Source: Gemmatimonadales bacterium | GTDB lineage: Bacteria > Gemmatimonadota > Gemmatimonadetes > Gemmatimonadales > GWC2-71-9 | Length of the DNA: 11,354 nucleotides | Direction: 5' to 3' | NCBI GenBank assembly: GCA_013816685.1 | Contig: JACDDX010000029.1 | Location: 1-11,354 of the forward strand | Shown: piece by piece, positions 1 through 6,801 of the stretch | Position numbering within the stretch: position 1 is the first letter of the stretch | How the letters are laid out: every line of letters starts with the position of its first letter | The notes under the pieces: generated by a model | Told to the model about the DNA's origin: nothing | Database searches by the model: none | What the model saw: the letters and a program-made list of their open reading frames with translations, nothing else | Made by a program: the position numbers and the translations under genes

Positions 1-1
1 G

Positions 2-609
<608 letters not shown>

Positions 610-610
<1 letters not shown>

Positions 611-1233
611 TGGCGGAGCGACTCGACGTTCGCGACGCGGGGCAGCCGCGACTTCCCCCGGGGCAGATCCAGACCCGGAAGTGGCCGGTGCTGCACTACG
701 GCACCGTGCCGACGGTCGATCTGGCCACCTGGCGCTTCGAGGTCAGCGGCGCGGTGGAGCATCCGTTCTTGCTCACCTGGGACGAGCTGCTGGCGCTGCC
801 GAAGCAGGAGACACTGTGCGACATGCACTGCGTCACGCGCTGGAGCCGTTACGATAACGTCTTCAGCGGCGTCGGCGTGCAGTCGCTGCTCGCCCGGGCC
901 GGCGTGAAGCCCGAGGCGCAGTACGCGCTGGTGCACGCCGAGCAGGGCTATACCACGAACGTGCCGCTGGACGATCTCGATCGGCCGGCCAATCTGCTCG
1001 CGCTCACGCACGACGGCGAGCCGCTCGCGCCCGAGCACGGGGGTCCGGTGCGACTGCTGATTCCGCACCTCTATCTCTGGAAGAGCGCCAAGTGGGTCCG
1101 CGGAATCGAAATGCTCGAAGAGGACTATCCGGGCTTCTGGGAACAGAACGGCTACCACATGCGGGGGGAGCCGTGGGCGCAGGAGCGCTTCGGGCGACCG
1201 GACCCCGTCCGCATGCGGCGCGGGCCCCGGTAA
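610..1233 (+). CDS. Sulfite oxidase-like molybdopterin oxidoreductase (cytosolic)
   Basis: This 207-residue protein consists almost entirely of an oxidoreductase molybdopterin-binding domain (Pfam PF00174, the sulfite oxidase fold). The putative molybdenum-ligating cysteine is C74, in the motif CDMHCVTRWSRYDNVFSGV starting at residue 70. The family's C-terminal signature GGPVRLLIPHLYLWKSAKW starts at residue 144. No signal peptide or Tat twin-arginine motif is visible, unlike periplasmic MsrP/YedY, so it probably acts in the cytosol, like the small YuiH-type proteins. There is no heme b5 domain and no dimerisation domain, so the electron partner is unknown. The substrate cannot be told from sequence. 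I chose the ATG at 610 because it overlaps the lipB stop (TGATG) and gives the family's usual N-terminus; the open frame extends upstream only as antisense-like read-through of lipB. The family call is secure, the reaction is not. Confidence 0.92.
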
Positions 1234-1274
1234 AACGCTTGCCTTTCCCAGCGCAACCCATTTCACTCCCTACC

Positions 1275-1829
1275 ATGGTGGATTCGACCCAGCGACCTTC
1301 GCCGGAGACACAGGCCGAGCAGCGGGTGCGCGAAATCATGCGGGCCGCCGAGAGCTGGTCGCGGGAGGCACCGGGCCCGCTGATGCCGCCGATTCGCGCG
1401 GTCTGCATCCGGCTCGCGGAGATGGTCGCCGACCAGCGCCACTACCTGGCGCCGCTCCCCGAGCCGCAGGAGTCCGAGCGCCGAACGGTGCTGGGCCTGG
1501 TCGCAGAGCAGCTCCGCTCCCGACCGGTCATCGACGGCGTCGAGGAGCATCTTCGGGCGCTCGCCGAGCTCGAGCTTCGATCCACCGGCTCGTGGTCGGT
1601 GGCGGCCTCGGCGCAGACCGAGTGGATCACCGCCGCGATCAAGTATCTCGAACGTTGCGCCGGGGCGCTGCCTGCGGGTGAGCGCCCCGACCCGTACTGG
1701 GCCGACGACGTCGTGGCCGGAATCATCGCCTCGGCACGCGCGCTCATCGGCATCGACGAGCTGCACGCGCGCACCGAGGCCCGCTACTCCGGACCGATGA
1801 AGCGGATCAACCCTGAGGACGAGCTGTAG
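1275..1829 (+). CDS. Uncharacterised helical protein, 184 aa
   Basis: I do not recognise this family. The protein is soluble, charged and predicted by eye to be largely alpha-helical, with no signal peptide, no membrane segment and only two cysteines (C44, C128), so no metal-binding cluster. Visible landmarks are a Pro/Glu-rich break at about residues 58-68 (YLAPLPEPQESE), a tryptophan-containing central stretch (SWSVAASAQTEW, 106-117) and an acidic C-terminus ending EDEL. I chose the ATG at 1275, 41 bases after the preceding stop. No Shine-Dalgarno is visible before it; an ATG at 1338 is a fallback start. The gene follows the sulfite-oxidase-like gene on the same strand, and its last 23 bases overlap the end of the opposite-strand M20 peptidase. 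Coding status rests on the long open frame and typical codon use; the function is unknown. Confidence 0.7.
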   Translation: MVDSTQRPSPETQAEQRVREIMRAAESWSREAPGPLMPPIRAVCIRLAEMVADQRHYLAPLPEPQESERRTVLGLVAEQLRSRPVIDGVEEHLRALAELELRSTGSWSVAASAQTEWITAAIKYLERCAGALPAGERPDPYWADDVVAGIIASARALIGIDELHARTEARYSGPMKRINPEDEL

Positions 1830-3183
1830 CCGCCAGCCGCTCGAAGAACCTCGCGAAGATCGTAATCCCCGTCCACAACTGATGCAGGTCCAGCTTCTCG
1901 TTCGGCGAATGCAGGCCGTCGTCGGGAAGGCCGATACCGGTGAGGATCACCGGCGCGCCCGCCAGCCCGAGCTCGGGGACGATCGGGATCGAGCCACCGG
2001 CTCGCACCAGCACCGCGCGCCGTCCCGCGACCTCCAGGAACGCCTCGTCGAGCACCTCGAAGGCGGGCCGGCGCACATCCACCTGCACCGGGTCGCCACC
2101 GTGCAGCGGGATCACCCGGACGTCGGCCCAACTCGGCGCCAGCTTCGCAACCGCCTCCTCGAGCCAGCGCGAGACCGTCTGGTACTCGAGTCCGGGCACG
2201 AGGCGCAGGCTGACCTTTGCCGTTGCCTGTGCGGGAATGACGGTCTTGGCGCCTTCGCCGGTGAACCCGCCGCGGATGCCGTGGATCTCGAGGGTAGGAA
2301 GCGCCCACACCCGCTCGAGGACCGAGTATCGCGTGAGGCCGGTGAGCGCCTTGCCGGTGACCTCCTCCTCCAGGAACGCGGCCTCGTCGAACGGCAGCCG
2401 CTTCCAGGTGCTGAGCTCCGCGTCGTCCGGCGGTTCGACGGCATCGTAGAGCCCCGGGATCCGAATCTCGCCGCGCTCGTCCTTGAGCCCGGCCAGGATG
2501 CGGACCAGCGTTTCGATCGCGTTGGGTGCCACCCCTCCATAGCTGCCCGAGTGCAGATCGCGCTCGAGGGTGCGGACCGCGATCTCGGCGTAACACATCC
2601 CGCGGAGCGCGGTGTAGACCGCCGGCCAGCCAGGCGCGTAGTAGGACATGTCACAGACGAGCACGGCGTCGGCGCGCGTGCGGCCGGGCTCGGCACGCAG
2701 CAGGTCATAGATGACGCTGCCGCCGCACTCCTCTTCGCCCTCGATGATGAAGCGCACGTTGAGCGGCGGCATCCCGGAGGCGTCGCGCACCGCCTCGTAG
2801 GCCTTCATCAGGCAGTACACCTGCCCCTTGTCGTCGGCGGCGCCGCGGGCGTACAGGCGCCCCTCCCGAACCGTCGGCTCGAAGGGGGGCGTCACCCATT
2901 CGTCGAGCGGATCCGGTGGCTGCACGTCGTAGTGGCCGTAGATCAGCACCGTGGGTGCACCCGCCACCTCCGGACCCTCCGCCCACACGACAGGGTGACC
3001 TTTTCCTTCGATGAGCGTCACCACAGGACAACCCAGCCGGGTGAACTCCGTCCGCAGCCACTCGGCCGCCCGACGACAGTCGGCAGCGTGGGACGGCAGC
3101 GTGCTCACGCTCGGAATGGCGAGGAACTCGGTCAGTTCGCGCAGCATTCGGTCCTGCGCGCGGGCCACCATGGTTTGGTCCAT
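1807..3183 (-). CDS. M20 family zinc dipeptidase / carboxypeptidase
   Basis: This 458-residue metallopeptidase belongs to the M20 family (ArgE/DapE/CPG2/CNDP relatives), which hydrolyses dipeptides or N-acyl amino acids using two zinc ions. The expected catalytic residues appear in order: H84 and D86 in YGHYDVQPP, the bridging aspartate D118 in ARGAADDKG, the general base E151 and ligand E152 in IEGEEECGG, D178 in LVCDMS, and H425 in DDGLHSPNEK. The inserted dimerisation domain carries DLHSGSYGGVAPNA (H211). No signal peptide is visible, so it is probably cytosolic. Length and motif spacing match the long dipeptidase branch (about 450-470 residues) rather than ArgE or DapE (about 380). Substrate is not resolved. 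The ATG at 3183 is preceded by AGGGA at a 5-base spacing. The gene is transcribed away from the small secreted-protein gene and converges on the unknown gene, overlapping it by 23 bases. Confidence 0.95.
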   Translation of the reverse strand: MDQTMVARAQDRMLRELTEFLAIPSVSTLPSHAADCRRAAEWLRTEFTRLGCPVVTLIEGKGHPVVWAEGPEVAGAPTVLIYGHYDVQPPDPLDEWVTPPFEPTVREGRLYARGAADDKGQVYCLMKAYEAVRDASGMPPLNVRFIIEGEEECGGSVIYDLLRAEPGRTRADAVLVCDMSYYAPGWPAVYTALRGMCYAEIAVRTLERDLHSGSYGGVAPNAIETLVRILAGLKDERGEIRIPGLYDAVEPPDDAELSTWKRLPFDEAAFLEEEVTGKALTGLTRYSVLERVWALPTLEIHGIRGGFTGEGAKTVIPAQATAKVSLRLVPGLEYQTVSRWLEEAVAKLAPSWADVRVIPLHGGDPVQVDVRRPAFEVLDEAFLEVAGRRAVLVRAGGSIPIVPELGLAGAPVILTGIGLPDDGLHSPNEKLDLHQLWTGITIFARFFERLAATARPQG

Positions 3184-3188
3184 GTACT

Positions 3189-3193
3189 TCCCT
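3189..3193 (-). promoter_or_regulatory. Ribosome binding site of the M20 peptidase
   Basis: On the minus strand this reads AGGGA, five bases before the ATG at 3183. It supports that start over internal ATGs, such as the one four codons later. Confidence 0.6.
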
Positions 3194-3294
3194 GAGTTGA
3201 AGATCGGCTGTGGGGGCGGAACCGGGGCAATCTATCACTGGCGGGCTCGGCATCCGGAGAGCGATTTGGTGATCGTCCTCACCGAACACCCCTG

Positions 3295-3322
3295 GGAGCA
3301 GGGGCTAATGTCACGGGTCATA
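3295..3322 (+). promoter_or_regulatory. Possible ECF-type sigma promoter of the small secreted protein gene
   Basis: GGAGCA (3295-3300) and GTCATA (3317-3322) are separated by 16 bases. This resembles the GGAAC / GTC layout of promoters read by extracytoplasmic-function sigma factors. Transcription would begin near 3330, leaving a leader of about 46 bases before the ATG at 3376. No good TTGACA-type -35 is visible at the right distance from any -10 here. This is pattern matching by eye on a single site, so confidence is low. Confidence 0.22.
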
Positions 3323-3360
3323 CTGTGGTGTACAACAAACTTGTTCGGCACGAATACTCC

Positions 3361-3365
3361 GGAGG
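3361..3365 (+). promoter_or_regulatory. Ribosome binding site of the small secreted protein gene
   Basis: A perfect GGAGG lies ten bases before the ATG at 3376. It decides the start against the in-frame GTG codons at 3325 and 3328, which have no such site and would spoil the signal peptide. Confidence 0.65.
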
Positions 3366-3375
3366 CACGACTGCA

Positions 3376-3852
3376 ATGCAGAACGGCAATCGAACCATCA
3401 CGATGGGCGTCTTCTTCGCCACGCTGGCGCTGGGCGCCGGAATCCAGTCCGCGGCGGCGCAGGACTCGGCCAGTACGCGGACGCGCCAGCAGGGCGCGAC
3501 CGATACAGCGGGCTACTCGGGAATGCAGCAGGATAGCGCGGCACTCGGCGACAGCGCGGCGCTCGGCGACAGCGCGGCACTCGGCGCGAGCGGGGACACG
3601 GCCCAGCCTGCCGGCGATTCCACGGCCGGCGCGGCAAGCAGCGATACGGCTTTGAGGGCAGCCCCGGGCACCCAGACGGGACCGCGATCCGGCAAAGCCA
3701 GGCACAAGAGGCAGTCCGGCGCGACCCGGCCGGTGCACCAGACTGATCGGGGAGTCAGCTCCGACACCGCCCTCAGGGCCAAACCGGGAACGCAGACGGG
3801 GCCGAGTGACTCCACGACACAGAGTGAGGCACAGCAGGGCACCAACCGCTAA
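3376..3852 (+). CDS. Small secreted Ala/Ser/Thr-rich repeat protein, unknown function
   Basis: The 158-residue product begins with a classical Sec signal peptide: a short polar n-region with R6, a hydrophobic core at about residues 10-23, and a likely cleavage site after A28 (SAAA|QD). The mature part is low-complexity and probably disordered, rich in Ala, Ser, Thr, Gly, Asp and Gln, with no cysteine. It contains three tandem copies of DSAALG at residues 53-70. It also has a 16-residue motif, SSDTALRAxPGTQTGP, at 88-103 and again at 128-143, separated by a basic linker (KARHKRQ, 107-113). No enzymatic motif is visible and I do not recognise the family. GGAGG upstream fixes the start. The gene stands alone on its strand, divergent from the M20 peptidase and convergent with the aminopeptidase, whose stop codon it overlaps. 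A cell-surface or periplasmic, stress-related role is possible but unproven. Confidence 0.75.
   Translation: MQNGNRTITMGVFFATLALGAGIQSAAAQDSASTRTRQQGATDTAGYSGMQQDSAALGDSAALGDSAALGASGDTAQPAGDSTAGAASSDTALRAAPGTQTGPRSGKARHKRQSGATRPVHQTDRGVSSDTALRAKPGTQTGPSDSTTQSEAQQGTNR
3532..3585 (+). repeat. Three tandem 18-bp repeats coding DSAALG
   Basis: Units at 3532-3549, 3550-3567 and 3568-3585 share the form GAYAGCGCGGCRCTCGGC. They differ at only two positions (T/C in the Asp codon, A/G in the Ala codon). The 18-base period keeps the reading frame, so gain or loss of units would change protein length without a frameshift. Confidence 0.9.
3637..3684 (+). repeat. Copy 1 of a 16-residue motif repeat (SSDTALRAAPGTQTGP)
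   Basis: This 48-base stretch of the secreted-protein gene encodes a motif repeated 120 bases downstream at 3757-3804. The two peptides are identical at 15 of 16 residues (A96 here, K136 there). At DNA level 10 of 16 codons differ, nine of them silently. Confidence 0.88.
3757..3804 (+). repeat. Copy 2 of the 16-residue motif repeat (SSDTALRAKPGTQTGP)
   Basis: Second copy of the motif at 3637-3684, offset by exactly 40 codons. Amino acids are conserved while synonymous positions have diverged, which points to an old duplication held by selection on the peptide. Confidence 0.88.
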
Positions 3853-4988
3853 TTGTCGGTCGCGGGCGCTCGTCGGCGAGGTTCAGCAGTCATGTGTACC
3901 GACGACGCGCCCGGGTCCGCGGTCGAGTCGCCCACGGCGGCTTTCAACCGGGCATACGCGCTGTCACCTTCCGCACCTTCCATCAATGATTCCAGCGCCC
4001 GCACACTCCGCCGCACGTCACGCCCGTTCATCTGATACCAGCGGTCGAACAGATCCAGACGGGTGCGATACAGCAACGCGCCAATCAGCCGCGCGTTGTT
4101 GATCGGACGGATGGGTAGCCGCCCGAGGCGGTAGGCACGGAACCGGGCCCCAACCGGTCCGGACAGTTGCTGGCGCACCCACGCGGACGCGGCGGTCCGA
4201 CTCGCCGCCAGACCCGCCGAATCGGGGTGCGAGGCATAGACGCTGTCGAGCCGGTGGACCAGCGCCGCGTAGAACTCGCCCAGCACCATCTCGTCGTGCC
4301 AGCGATCGGCCGCGGCACGGGCGCCTGCCGTGTCGCGACGCTCGCCAAAGAATTGTTCCGCCGAGCGGTAGCCCACGAACGACGCGAAGCTCTCGTTGAA
4401 CGGCGTCGCGCTCTTTACGTACAGCGTGTTGTGCGCGATCTCGTGGAAGACGGTGGCGGCCAGCTCGACCGAGTCGCGGGTGAGCGCCGTCGAGAGCAGC
4501 GGGTCGTTGAACCAGCCCAGCGTGCTGAATGCGCCGGAGGGCCGCAGATAGGTGTCGAACCCCCGCGCGTCGAGCTTCGCGGCCTCGCGGCGCGCGGCGC
4601 GGGGATCGAAGAAGCCCTTGTAGGGGATCCGGCCAACTATCGGATATTTCCAGGTGTAGGGGCAGATGCAGTCGGGCGGCGCGGCCTGCAGCACGAGCAG
4701 CAGCGTGTCCCGCCCCACGTCCGCGTAGGTGGTGTACGTCTGCTTCGCGTCGAGGCCAAGTCGCGCGGCGTAGTCGCGGCTGTCGAGGACCAGGCGGAGC
4801 TGACTGCGGAGGGCGGGCGCGGTGCCGGGTGCGGCGGCAAGCGCCGCGATCGGCCGGCGGGCCGCCAGAATGCGGGTCTCCTCCATGCCGGCGCGGGTCA
4901 GATAGCGCACGTCGTCGCTGGCCAGGTAGGCGGTGCCGTATCCGGCGAACAGCGCGGCGACGATTGCAAAGAAGACCATCCGGCTCAC
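3849..4988 (-). CDS. Membrane-anchored putative zinc aminopeptidase (DUF2265 / PF10023 type)
   Basis: This 379-residue protein matches the predicted aminopeptidase family PF10023. A hydrophobic segment at about residues 4-21 looks like an uncleaved anchor or signal, placing the catalytic domain outside the cytosol. The zinc motif is HEIAH (H182, E183, H186), with the likely third ligand E199 in TPFNESFASFVG, a gluzincin arrangement. The conserved family block KGFFDPRAA lies at about 124-132, and LGWFNDPLLST at about 157-167. Assignment as an aminopeptidase rests on family annotation; I know of no substrate. The start is a GTG that overlaps the upstream lipoprotein gene's stop (GTGA), so the two are probably translationally coupled; an ATG three codons in is an alternative. 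Its TAG stop overlaps the TAA of the opposing secreted-protein gene, leaving no room for a separate terminator between the two genes. Confidence 0.9.
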   Translation of the reverse strand: MSRMVFFAIVAALFAGYGTAYLASDDVRYLTRAGMEETRILAARRPIAALAAAPGTAPALRSQLRLVLDSRDYAARLGLDAKQTYTTYADVGRDTLLLVLQAAPPDCICPYTWKYPIVGRIPYKGFFDPRAARREAAKLDARGFDTYLRPSGAFSTLGWFNDPLLSTALTRDSVELAATVFHEIAHNTLYVKSATPFNESFASFVGYRSAEQFFGERRDTAGARAAADRWHDEMVLGEFYAALVHRLDSVYASHPDSAGLAASRTAASAWVRQQLSGPVGARFRAYRLGRLPIRPINNARLIGALLYRTRLDLFDRWYQMNGRDVRRSVRALESLMEGAEGDSAYARLKAAVGDSTADPGASSVHMTAEPRRRAPATDN

Positions 4989-6697
4989 CGGATCCGGACG
5001 ACAGCGATCCGCGGCGCGACGGCGGCGGCCGGGGGCTGCCCCGCGCCATTGGTGAGCGTGAGATCGACGCTGCCGGCGGACGGATCCTGACGGACCAGCA
5101 CGAACGGTCCGGACCCCGCGCGCAGCGTGCCCGCGCGGATGTAGGCCGCCGACGTCACCGTATCGGGGATCAGTGGATACTTTTCGGGAAAGAACGCCGG
5201 GAGCTGCTGGTTAAAGGATGCGAATACCGCTCGAAAATTCCAGCTGGGGTACTGCAGCAAATCGTTGCCGGGGGTGAAGCCCGGCAGGTTATCGAGATAG
5301 TTCGCGAGCTGCCACTCTCCCACCAGCGTGGGGAAGGACTGGCGGGTCACCGCCTCGATGTTTGCGGCGCCGATTCGGGTGGTACCCAGCAGCGATTTCG
5401 TCAGGTTGGCGCCTAGCGAATCGGTGTCGAAGTGATCGGCCAGCCACCGCACGAAGAGCCAGTTGGCGCCGCGCTCCTCCAGCGTCCCGCTCGAATTGCC
5501 CGGCTCGATCAGGTAACTCGCTTCCGGATCGCGGAGGTAGTTGTAGGCGTTGTCGAGATTGCCCGCGGCGAACTGCGTGAGGCAATCGTTGTTGGCGCAG
5601 AGCGCATCGGGAATCTTCCGCCCGCCCAGCTCCTCGGCGAAATGGGAGAGCCCTTCGTTGAGCCAGGTATCCTCGGACGCGGACTTCCGGATGAGCACAT
5701 GCTGGTTGAAGCTGATCATGTGCTGGAACTCGTGGATGAACACCGGCGAGAGGTTCCGGGTCGCGTACTCCTTGCTGATGCTGCAGCCTGTATTCGTCGG
5801 ATCGGGCACCAGACCGTAAAAGAACTCGCCCTTGTTCGAGTGCGCCGAATCCGCGGCGGGCACCAGATCGAGGCCGAAGAAGTAGCCCAGGATCACGCTG
5901 CCGTCGGTGCAGTTCGGCGTTAGCTCGTTGACCCGCTGGGTGAGCAGCACGATGACGACGCCGTTGCTGTCGAGGTCGGACTCCCGGCCGAAGGCGGTGG
6001 TGTCGATCGGATAGAGGTAGTCATCGAAGAGCGTCCCGACCTGCTGGAGGTCGCTGAGGGTGTACCCGTTGGGCGGGACGCTGTCGTCGAGGAAGATCGC
6101 GACGCGGGGCGTCACCACCTGGGCCGTCGCGACGCTCTTCACGTAATCGTTGCAGTCCACTGTCTGGCAGACGTTGAACGTGTCCTTGGTGCCGACCGCC
6201 GGCGGCACCGGCGGCGCCGAGGAGAAGCTCGGCCCGTGCACCGCGCCCCGCCGCGCCGAGAGCACGGAGGGGTTGCTGGAGAGGGCGCGCTCACGCTTCC
6301 GGAGCGACGTGTGAAACCGCCGCGCCGGGCCATCTGCCGGGCCGGCAAAGGCGCGGAGGCGGGGCGCCGTTACGCGGTGGCGGCTGGCCGTCGCCGGCGC
6401 GTTGCCGGAGAGCTGGTATGGGCTCTCGAGCCCGGACGAAGTCTCGTCGCCCGCCGTGGCCAGCGCCACATACAGGTGCTCGGCACCCGCCGCACCGGCG
6501 GCCGGAAAGCGGACGCAGGAGCCGCGGTCGAGCGGATCGACGACGCTGAACTGGCCGACCGGAACCGTCTGGACGCTGGCACCCCCACAGTCGGTCGAAG
6601 GAGTGCCGGGACCGTTGCCCTCGCCACAGGAGGCGAGCAGCAGACAGGGGAAGACGACGCTGGCGGCAAGGCGCGCGCGTAACACGACGCGTAACAC
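4985..6697 (-). CDS. Lipoprotein zinc metallopeptidase, M30 (hyicolysin)-like
   Basis: A 570-residue predicted lipoprotein. Its N-terminus has arginines, a hydrophobic core and the lipobox LLASC, with lipidation at C24, so it is exported and anchored in a membrane, probably the outer one. The catalytic zinc site is HEFQH (H322, E323, H326), followed by DTWLNEGLSHFAEE, in which E348 is the likely third ligand. This HExQH plus WLNEG arrangement is typical of the M30 family. After the lipidated cysteine there are eight more (37, 61, 177, 182, 263, 305, 367, 372), an even number consistent with disulfides. The region at about 20-160 is low-complexity linker-like sequence; the catalytic part spans about 170-460. 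I chose the GTG at 6697 because GGAG lies nine bases upstream; the open frame extends to a TTG at 6760, but that adds an unlikely leader. A GTG at 6685 is also possible. It is the first gene of a two-gene unit with the aminopeptidase. Confidence 0.85.
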   Translation of the reverse strand: MLRVVLRARLAASVVFPCLLLASCGEGNGPGTPSTDCGGASVQTVPVGQFSVVDPLDRGSCVRFPAAGAAGAEHLYVALATAGDETSSGLESPYQLSGNAPATASRHRVTAPRLRAFAGPADGPARRFHTSLRKRERALSSNPSVLSARRGAVHGPSFSSAPPVPPAVGTKDTFNVCQTVDCNDYVKSVATAQVVTPRVAIFLDDSVPPNGYTLSDLQQVGTLFDDYLYPIDTTAFGRESDLDSNGVVIVLLTQRVNELTPNCTDGSVILGYFFGLDLVPAADSAHSNKGEFFYGLVPDPTNTGCSISKEYATRNLSPVFIHEFQHMISFNQHVLIRKSASEDTWLNEGLSHFAEELGGRKIPDALCANNDCLTQFAAGNLDNAYNYLRDPEASYLIEPGNSSGTLEERGANWLFVRWLADHFDTDSLGANLTKSLLGTTRIGAANIEAVTRQSFPTLVGEWQLANYLDNLPGFTPGNDLLQYPSWNFRAVFASFNQQLPAFFPEKYPLIPDTVTSAAYIRAGTLRAGSGPFVLVRQDPSAGSVDLTLTNGAGQPPAAAVAPRIAVVRIR

Positions 6698-6706
6698 GAT
6701 GGGGTG

Positions 6707-6710
6707 CTCC
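6707..6710 (-). promoter_or_regulatory. Ribosome binding site of the lipoprotein peptidase
   Basis: GGAG on the minus strand lies nine bases before the GTG at 6697. It favours that start, which also gives a compact lipoprotein signal peptide, over the upstream TTG at 6760. Confidence 0.5.
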
Positions 6711-6743
6711 GTGATGCGGGATTGTCGCGGCGGAAGTGCAAGC

Positions 6744-6773
6744 AAGATAAGCCACGACAACGGTTTTTGACAA
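6744..6773 (-). promoter_or_regulatory. Predicted sigma-70-type promoter for the peptidase pair
   Basis: On the minus strand, TTGTCA (6773-6768, five of six matches to TTGACA) is followed by an 18-base spacer and TATCTT (6749-6744, four of six matches to TATAAT). Transcription would start near 6737, giving a leader of about 40 bases that contains the GGAG ribosome binding site. The -35 shares five bases with the opposing hisIE promoter. Confidence 0.5.
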
Positions 6774-6795
6774 TCGCTCTCGCGGCCGATAGCTT
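6767..6795 (+). promoter_or_regulatory. Predicted sigma-70-type promoter of hisIE-dnaE-accA
   Basis: A perfect TTGACA (6767-6772) is followed by exactly 17 bases and TAGCTT (6790-6795, three of six matches to the -10). The expected transcription start, six to eight bases after the -10, falls at 6801-6803, on the GTG start codon of hisIE at 6802. The message would therefore be leaderless. The weak -10 is the main doubt. Confidence 0.55.
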
Positions 6796-6801
6796 CCCCC
6801 C

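Larger units (their letters stand above)
3184..3375. other. Divergent intergenic region between M20 peptidase and secreted-protein gene
   Basis: This is the largest gap in the window, 192 bases. It holds the AGGGA site for the M20 gene, a TAGATT-like -10 on the minus strand (3234-3229) without a matching -35, a short inverted repeat CCCCT-GGGAGC-AGGGG (3289-3304), a palindrome AACAA-AC-TTGTT (3334-3345), and the GGAGG of the secreted-protein gene. No RNA gene or riboswitch fold is recognisable. Confidence 0.6.

Noticed and set aside
1234..1274. TTGCCT (1239-1244) as a -35 for the unknown gene
   Set aside because: No acceptable -10 occurs at 16-18 bases, and the gap is too short to separate the gene convincingly from the upstream operon.
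1882..3195. A 437-codon plus-strand open frame opposite the M20 peptidase
   Set aside because: Its translation is a typical antisense shadow (rich in Arg, Gly, His), while the minus-strand frame carries every M20 catalytic motif.
3229..3234. TAGATT on the minus strand as the M20 gene's -10
   Set aside because: The -10 is reasonable, but no -35-like sequence lies 16-18 bases upstream, so I did not call a promoter.
3289..3304. CCCCT-GGGAGC-AGGGG as a terminator hairpin
   Set aside because: The stem is only five pairs, no T-run follows, and no gene ends just upstream on that strand.
6698..6760. TTG at 6760 as start of the lipoprotein peptidase
   Set aside because: It would add 21 residues before the lipoprotein signal and lie upstream of the predicted transcription start near 6737. 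The GTG at 6697 has GGAG at good spacing.
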